From Takakia lepidozioides (lineage: Eukaryota > Streptophyta > Takakiopsida > Takakiales > Takakiaceae): a DNA stretch of 64,000 bases. The DNA lies in assembly GCA_030704615.1 (NCBI GenBank), contig CM060732.1:22010001-22074000 (forward strand), in the 5' to 3' direction. This document shows, piece by piece, positions 57,100-64,000 of the stretch (position 1 is its first letter; every line of letters starts with the position of its first letter). The notes under the pieces are model-generated. The model was not told the origin of the DNA and searched no databases. It saw only the letters and a program-made list of their open reading frames with translations. The position numbers and the translations under genes are program-made.

Positions 57100-58735
57100 A
57101 TGGTGAGGAAATATCGACCCGTCTCCCTCGAGGATGGGGAGGTAGTACCACATATTGATTGTGGCCCTAGAACGACCATTTTTCGTGGCGAGGAACCACC
57201 CATTGCCCTCATCCAATACAGGCTGCCGGACACAATCGTAGAAGGGACCGGAGCCAAATTTCAGGTGATGCGGAGGATGTTGACACTCCGGGATCGAGTC
57301 AGGCGTGCCGCGGGTTGCCCCCTCGCGGGCCACCCTATCTAACCATGTTCACCTTTTACCCCCCCGACAGGATTGAGTGTTGGTGCACTAAGTGTTGGGA
57401 ACGGATACCGTCGGGCGGCACCAGACCACCGAGGCGGCGACCGCATATTGTCGAAAAACATTACAAGAAGAACAAGATTGCGGATGCGGCAAAGGTGAGT
57501 GTTTTTCCCACCCCTCTCATTAACATTCATTTAAGGTACATTTAGGTTTATCTAATAATATAGTATGATTGGTAAGCATACATGAATCAAAATTACGACA
57601 TAAGTATTGATGCGTCGTTCACTACGTACATTGCAACCACGACTTGATGCCCAAGCTCGCAATCACATTGCATTGGAGGCATTTCACGCCGGTCTACTTG
57701 CAGAATTTGTGCCAAATGTGACCAGTTGGTTCCCCCAGCAGCACGTAGATGAGATGCGTAGGGTCGAGGGGTATCGTAGGTATCGTAGGCATTATGGCCG
57801 GCGACGAGCAGGCCCACCCCCCCCCCCGATCTGTTTCTTTGTCTGATCCACCTCCGGTAGTACCTGATCCGAACGTTTTACCCCCGGCTGCACCTCCGAC
57901 ATTACATCCTCAACCACCTCCACTTTCATCTCATTCGCCAGCAGTACCACCTCCACCTCCACGTGCATGTGCCCCCCGAACCCCTAGGAGGGGTCGGCTT
58001 CGCCCTAGGTTTCCTCCCCTTCGGCTTGGGCGGCCTGAGGCGGATCCTCGCCCCCGATGGAAAGCGCATAGGACTATGTTACTAAGGACCGTCCAGCCTC
58101 ATTGTTGGGGGAATCATCTCGACCCTCCCACCCCCATCCGAGAAAATGTGGAGTTCGAGTATTGGGGGAGACGGTATGTTGTGAGAGCCCCTACAGACCC
58201 TACTATAGGTCGGGGTTTATTCATGGTCAATGATATTGTGGTTCCTCCTTGGAGAAATAGCATGGTGGACTTGTTTCCCTACTACGGTCCATACTACACC
58301 TCCGCGGAGTTCCGTACATTACGCCTCAAAGCCCCATACATCCTACCCTACATTTTGTGTGTCAACGGACAGGATGTACGTGGACGGGGGTTGTCTCCCA
58401 TTGAGATCAGATTTTGTGATGGTGACCCCGATATCTTCGGCAATGTTGTTGGGCTGGTCAATAGTTCTTTTGGTCATCCTAGGAGAACTAATGTAGTATG
58501 GGACGAGCGAAGCGATGGGCATGAGAGCTTTTGTGGTCATACGTCAGTATACTGTGAGGGGATGCACATGTTTGTGATGACATGTGCTAGTAGGACTATT
58601 AGGGCTGGCAGCGAACTATTTGCATCATACGAGTTCTCCCGGGATGATTGGGACCTCCGATTACAGCGTGAGTGGGATGTGTATGATAGAAATAGGGTTC
58701 ATTTGAGACAAGGATCGTATAGAGGGGCAATGTAG
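57100..58735 (+). CDS. SET-domain-like protein, multi-exon or frameshifted
   Basis: Main ORF 57749-58735 (328 codons). N-terminal third is Pro-rich. From residue about 135 the pattern fits SET methyltransferases: YVVRAPTDPTIGRGLFMVND, PYYGPYYTSAEF, FCDGDPDIFGNVVGLVNSSF and IRAGSELFASYEF. The usual NHxCxPN core is altered to NSSFGHPRRTN, so activity is doubtful. Upstream, frame 57607-57846 (QARNHIALEAFHAGLLAEFV) flows into the SET ORF if the 11-C run at 57817-57827 is one base off. Further upstream are MVRKYRPVSLEDGEVVPHID (57100-57264, then donor GTGATG) and a Cys/His module (IECWCTKCWERIP, 57370-57495, then donor GTGAGT). The first two pieces do not join in phase. It lies between the GCGAC block and the inverted satellite, probably inside the CACTA-like element. 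Confidence 0.55.
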
Positions 58736-58939
58736 ATATTCTCATGATGTACTTTGTATACATCCGATTCATCGATTGATGTAAATTTTTTCTTGTTGCT
58801 CGTGTGGGTTGCAACTTTGCATATGTGATCTAAACATACTCATGCACATGTGGACCAAATATGAGCTTGAACCAAGTTGATTTAATGGGTCCTTCTAGTG
58901 TTGAACGCAGCTACGTGTCATAGAGACGGAAAATTACGT

Positions 58940-59650
58940 TTCGCCTGCAGATGATTTTTTTTTTATTCCATTTTCAAGCCATATGCTTAATGATAGCATA
59001 TGCAATGTGCATGCAAAATTTGGGAGTAAACAAAAGTCATTTGGACCCATAACCAGATTTTGTTCTCTCATTTGCACTCCAAAGTTGAGTTATCTTCAAC
59101 TTCATGCATTCTTCATCAAGAGTTTTGCAAAAGTGACCCTAGAAACACACTTATTTTTTTTCCATTTTTTCTTTGGTCCCATTTTTTGCATGAATGTAGT
59201 GGTGCAAAGCCCAATGTTACAGAAGAAAATAGAGCTAAAAATAAAATCATTACGCCCCTCAAAACCACAATCATATATTTTCTAAATGCAAATATTTATT
59301 TTAAATTCATTTAAATTCGATTTAATTCAAAATTGGTGCAAGGGTGAGTGCGTCGTTGGGGAGATTTTTATTTTATTTTCTATTTTTTTAATTTTCTGCT
59401 GGATCTTTGTACAGGTGTTGCACATATATTTAAGCACATGTAGGAAAAAATGAAGCTTGAGCCACCACATCCGTTTGTTGGGTGCAATGGCATGAGAGGA
59501 TTTTTTTTCACATTAATAAACAAAAATTGGTTGATAGGGTGAATGCGTCATTGGGGGGGGAAATGATTTTGTTTGGGTTTGAAACTTTGCATGTGTGTAC
59601 GTTGCGCACATACATATAATTATTGAATGACATATTTGATGCACGCACAC
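58940..59650 (-). repeat. Inverted diverged copy of the 2.2-4.4 kb satellite
   Basis: Read on the plus strand it follows the minus strand of 2280-2830 in order: AAATTTGGGAGT, CATTTGGACCCA, CACTCCAAAGTTGAG, TTTAAATTCATTTAAATT, GAGTGCGTCGTTGGGGAG and CATCCGTTTGTTGGGTGCAA. About 70-75% alike by eye. Confidence 0.8.
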
Positions 59651-59749
59651 ATTGAAGGTTGTTATTTGCATTTCGCTTATAATGAAGTGTATGGTTGCAA
59701 GGACACATTATAATATATGTCCCTATGTTCATTTGTTCGTATCAGGACT

Positions 59750-61207
59750 TTGTTCATCCCTTCCCGGTCCTTTCTGTCGCGCACCTCACTTCAGTAAGCT
59801 CCCCTTCAAGTCATAGTTACTCGCTTGATGCGCGCGCTTAACTCCCAAACTGGCCGCCGGGCCAACTCAGAGCTTCGGCTGCTCACTGGGGCATAACGGT
59901 CCCCCTTTACTCCTCCACTAGACCCTCTCCCAATTTGGGCCTAGTGGAAATTCCCTTTGGTCGATGGCAGTCCGGAATAGCTCCCCACACCTTGGTCGCT
60001 TTCCGGCTCGCACGCTTACTCACTAGTTTTTGGACACCAACGGGCTTGCACCGTTCTTGGGGTTACTACTCCCTATATATACTTCTGTGACTGTCCGCAG
60101 GGATTTCACAAACAACACCACCATTTTATGGCGAACCACCACGAAAACCCTCGATTCTCGATGATGAGTCGCGGTGAGTCTTGGCCCACCCACCACGGTC
60201 CCCTTGGACCGTGATGAGTCCCAAGACTCCCCACGACTCCCACCACAAGGTCTCCGCCCCCATGGTGAATCCTATGCCACCCCCACTAAGTCCCACTAAG
60301 CTACCACCACCCCTTGTGGAGCCACCCCCACCGCAACCCGGTGTGCGGGGTTTAGGCTATTGAGTGCCTCCGCCTCCTCGAGTGCCTTGGGCACTCGAGG
60401 TTGCTTCAGCCCCCCGTACCTATGCCACCGCCCCCACCACAGGGGCAGCCCCTCTGCGACCCGACCCCTTGCCCTCAAGGCAAAGGGGCCGTGACACACA
60501 CCCCTACCAACAGGGAGTCGCTGTCCTCATCGACTTGTCCATTTTGTAGAAACGAACATCCAAGTTGTGGCGTCCTACATCAAGGAGTTTGTTTCCGCAC
60601 CATGGCGTCCCATGACTAAGAACCAAACCCCCACTTGACTCTTCTTTCCACTAGCTAGTTCGGCCGACTTCCTCCAAGTCCAGGCCAAGGGTGGAGCCTC
60701 TCAAGCTCCTCCCAGAGCACTCTTCTTGACCCACTTCAGGGCCAAGGATCGATCCTCCCCGAGGATCGAATCGCCTTACTGTAATAACATTTGCTTGCGA
60801 CCGCTCATGATGTCGCTTTTGGCATCACCTTGAGCAAGGCGTCGCCTTGAACCCTTTTTGACTAGGAAGATAACCTTGAACCAACCGTGCGACTCAATCA
60901 CTACAATTGGGTCCGCTTTGGAATGCTGGCCTGAGGTACGGGAACACGCCGAAGCCGCACTACGACTTCGTCCCGAGACTACACGATTATAGTATGTGAA
61001 CGGAAGCACGTAGCTTCCGCATTAGCCCGCACTACAAGGCAATCCCCTCGGTAGCGCAGTTATAGTACGCGCACGCGCCAGGTGCGCACTAGTACGTGAA
61101 CTCCTAACGAAGGTGCAAGTTTCCTTGCCCCTTGGGTGGGAGTCACCCGATTTCGGCACTACACAAACACACGATTAATCCAATTTACCTCTCCCACTTT
61201 GTAAGCT
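59750..61207. other. GC-rich non-coding block, possible LTR or leader
   Basis: Contains CCTCACTTC at 59776 and TATATATAC at about 60075, then a CCACCACC-rich stretch with no long ORF, and ends next to Ty3 integrase sequence. It might be the LTR and leader of another retroelement, but no paired LTR was found. Confidence 0.3.
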
Positions 61208-61729
61208 TAGCATTCTACACACGCTAGGAAACGGTATGAACGGCAGGCAAATCGGAAGCGAAGAGAGGTTAAGTTTGAGGCAGGTACGGAGGTCTGGTTG
61301 AACATCAAAAAATTTCGACTACCTCCGGAAGTGAGTCCGAAGTTTGTACCTCCGTATGCAGGACCCTTTCGCATCCGGAAGGTTATGAATGAGGATGTGT
61401 ATGAATTGGAGCTGCCGGCAAACAGCAAGGTGCATCCGGTATTCCACGTCTCCCTTTTGAAGCCTTACTTCAAAGATGAAGCGCGTCCGAATCGGCCTCA
61501 AGTGTTGCATCCGCCACCTGTGCTGTTGGATCATGAAAATAAACCTGAGTACGAGGTGGAGGCAGTGTTTAAGTCGAGGAGGTTCAAGAATCGAGAAACG
61601 GAGTATCTCGTGAAATGGAAGGGCTATCATCATGTGGAGGCATCTTGGGTGCGTGCCTCAGAAACGGGAAACGCATCCGAGGCGGTTGCAGCTTTCGAAG
61701 GGCGACCTCAAAAGCGGAATAAGCGTTGA
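61208..61729 (+). pseudogene. Ty3 chromovirus integrase C-terminus plus chromodomain
   Basis: The frame reads RRKRYERQANRKRREVKFEA, then VWLNIKKFRLPPE, YAGPFRIRKVMNEDVYELEL and [13 protein letters not shown], the end of a Ty3 integrase. Then comes a chromodomain (EYEVEAVFKSRRFKNRETEY, LVKWKGYHHVEASWV), which in this group binds methylated histone H3. It ends in a stop at 61727-61729. Immediately after, AGCATGGGGGAGGAAATGCA looks like a polypurine tract and LTR start, with TATAAAAG at about 61832. The rest of pol lies on the opposite strand. Confidence 0.8.
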
Positions 61730-61830
61730 TGGGGACATCAACCTTAGAGCATGGGGGAGGAAATGCATGCTTAGCTCGGCTTAGCTAGCTCAGGAATCCA
61801 ATTGCAAAAACTTGTATTGTACAAATTTTG

Positions 61831-64000
61831 TTATAAAAGAAATGGTTTCCAAATGTTGTGCGTCCTATTTTGTTTGGAATGGTGATGCATGGTATGGTTG
61901 ACAATGTTGTACTTTGCGAGCTTCAACAAACGCTCGCGTTCTTCCAGCACTGCCGCTGCTGCCGGTTCCTCAACGTCTTGGGCGGCCCAACTTGTCGGCA
62001 TCAGAGGTGCTTTTCCATAGACCAATACGAAAGGGGAAACTCGTGTTGCGGAATGTTTTGTGTTATTATAACAGAACTTTGCCGCATCCAAGTGCTCCAC
62101 CCAGTCCGATTGGTCTGCCGACATGTAATTTCGCAAGATCTGCTTCACCACGGAATTCACCCTTTCCGTTTGGCTGTCTGTCGTAGGTCGGAAGGCGGTG
62201 CTCATTTTGAGCCTCGTCCCTATTTTCTTCCAAAGTACCCTCCAAAATTTACTAGTAAACTTTGCATCGTGGTCCGAGACAATATCCTTCGGGAGTCCAT
62301 GATGCTTGAAGACGTGGGCGAAGTAAAGTCACCCCGTCTCCTGCGCCGTTGCCGTCTCCTTGGTGGGGATGATATGACCCATTTTACTGAACCTATCCAC
62401 CACCACCATGATTGCGTCGAATCCTTTTGACAGCGGCATAGTAGTCATGAAGTCCATCGAGATACTTTCCCAAGACCCCTCTGGAATCGGCAACGGTTGT
62501 AACAGCCCCGCTTGCTTTTTGTACTCGCTCCGGTTTTGTTGGCATGTGGTGCATGTCTTGACATACTCCTCGGCATCCTCCCTCAGTTTGGGCCATAAAT
62601 ACTCTTTCTTCAGGATTGCCGCGGTGCGCTTGGCTCTGTCGTGGCCCGTAAGCGGGCCATCATAATATTCTCTCAAGAGACTATCTTTGATCCCTCCCAT
62701 CGGCACATAAAGACGTTTTTGCTTATACCGGAGCAGTCCATTTTGCAAGTGGAACTGCGATTTAACCCCCATCCTCAAGTCCCGCGTCACGGACTTCACC
62801 ATCTCATCCTTTCGGTAAGCCTTCCGAATCTTCCTTTGGAGCGCTGCCCCTGTACACCATCATGAGCTGCTGCTTTCTACTTAAAGCATCGGCCACCACA
62901 TTGTCCCGTCCTGGTTTGTACTGGATATCCACGTCGAACAGTGCCAAGGTGTCTTGCCACCTAATTTGTTTTGGGGACAACTTAGGCTGCGTGGCAAAAT
63001 ACTTCACCGTGACATTGTCCGTGAACACCTTCACCGGGTTGGAGCCAATATAGTGGCGTCAAAGCTCAAGGCAATGCACCACCGCCTTCATTTCTTTCTC
63101 GTGCGTTGGCCACCGCCGCTCCATTTCATTCAGTTTCTTACTTTCGTAAGCCACTGGACGTCCCTCCTGCATGAGTACACCTCCAATTGCGAAGTCCGAC
63201 GCATCTGTATGAATCTCAAATGGGCGGTCGAACTTCGGGATTTTCAGGACTGGAGCTTCCGCCATCCGCTGTTTCAACTCGGCAAAAGCTTGGCCACAAA
63301 AGGTGTTCCATACCCAGACTTTGGATTTACACAGGAGGTCTGACAACGGCCCCGCGATCTTGGCGAAATTTCTCACATACTTTCGGTAATAGGAGGCGAG
63401 TCCTAAGAAGGATCGCACTCCTGGATCGAAGTCGGAGGCTCCCAATCCAAGATTGCTCTCACATTTCTGTCATCCATTTTGATCCCATCCTGTGTAATCA
63501 CATGCCCCAAGAACTCCACTTTTGTGACCCCGAATTCGCACTTTGAAGCTTTGGCATACAGCTTCCCTTCCCGTAATTTCTGGAACACCCTTTTGAGGTG
63601 CTCCAGGTGCTCTTCCTTTGTTTTCGAGTACACCAAGATGTCGTCGATGTACACGATCACAAAGTCGTCCAACCACTCCTAGAAAAGGTTGTTCATTAGT
63701 GTGCTAAAGGTTGCGGGTACGTTGGTGAGCCCAAAGGGCATCACCAAGAACTCATAGGAACGCGGTCTTTTCCTCATCTCTTTCCGCCACTCGAATTTAA
63801 TGATATCCGGAGCGCAAATCGATCCGGCTGAAATACTTCGCTCTTGCCAACCGATCGAAGAGGTCATTGATCCTTGGCAAAGGGTATCGGTTTTTGATAG
63901 TCACCTTATTCATAGCCCTGTAATCGACACACATCCGCAGAGTCCCATCATTCTTGTCTGCGAATAGCACCGGGGCTTCGTAAGGTGACTTACTCGGCCG
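61831..64000 (-). pseudogene. Ty3 chromovirus pol (RT, RNase H, integrase), broken, runs off window
   Basis: Leftward: RT with [19 protein letters not shown], an in-frame TAG at 63679-63681, then DDFVIVYIDDILVYSKT (YIDD box) and CEFGVTKVEFLGHVIT. A frame change near 63430 leads to FLGLASYYRKYVRNF and RNase H (PFEIHTDASDFAIGGVLMQE; VFTDNVTVKYFAT; VADALSRKQQ). Then the integrase zinc region (TCTTCQQNR) and core (SISMDFMTTMPLSKGFDAIM, VVDRFSKMGHIIPT), then after another shift TDSQTERVNSVVKQILRNYM. The chain ends near 61840, before the integrase C-terminus. Several shifts and stops mean it is inactive. The 5' part lies beyond 64000. Confidence 0.9.

Overview
The window reads as nuclear DNA of a land plant, most likely a seedless vascular plant such as a fern (inference, not proven). 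Two spliced host genes have a typical plant make-up. One is plastid ferredoxin-sulfite reductase with a long C-terminal extension. The other is a histone-deacetylase-family gene. There are also PLS/DYW-type pentatricopeptide (PPR) genes with very repetitive modules, and a dense mix of broken transposable elements: hAT, piggyBac, CACTA-like, two LINE families and Ty3 chromoviruses. Exon models were built by matching splice phase by eye.

Layout. 1-2.2 kb: a TATA promoter and a two-exon gene for a short protein with RNA-polymerase-II-CTD-like heptads, broken by one in-frame stop. 2.2-4.4 kb: a nested satellite. 4.9-7.2 kb (minus): unrecognised ORFs. 7.5-13.7 kb: a hAT-type transposase gene set between two large arrays of GC-rich hairpin repeats (about 23 and 20 units, about 50-bp period), with repeated TATA plus initiator modules. 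14.9-16.5 kb: a diverged family also seen at 32 and 50 kb. 16.9-18.4 kb: three in-phase coiled-coil exons. 18.4-20.4 kb: a frameshifted DYW PPR gene. 21.7-22.3 kb: a tRNA-derived SINE and a LINE fragment. 26-29.2 kb (minus): a broken piggyBac transposase. 30.1-32.2 kb: Ty3 pol end, LTR, gag, then a LINE 3' end. 33.0-42.7 kb (minus): a complete 10-exon HDAC gene of 385 codons whose last intron carries two LINEs. 44.2-49.5 kb (minus): a complete 8-exon SIR gene of 705 codons. 51.0-51.7 kb: a PPR gene cut off at a CACTA-type terminus. 51.7-58.7 kb: GC-rich subterminal-like blocks, a possible En/Spm-type gene (minus) and a SET-domain-like gene (plus). 58.9-59.6 kb: an inverted copy of the 2.2-kb repeat. 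61.2-64 kb: a Ty3 chromovirus with its integrase C-terminus and chromodomain inverted relative to the rest of pol.

Function. SIR and HDAC are the only genes that look intact. SIR would reduce sulfite to sulfide in plastids, and its extra C-terminus looks like a DNA-binding ribbon-helix-helix. The HDAC has every catalytic motif and a presequence-like N-terminus.

The most unusual structure is the 7.46-13.66 kb block. Each hairpin array abuts a leftward TATA module, and each module is followed by a leftward gene: the hAT transposase, and a 208-codon unknown protein. The same TATA plus CCTCACTTC arrangement precedes the CTD-like gene at 0.68 kb.
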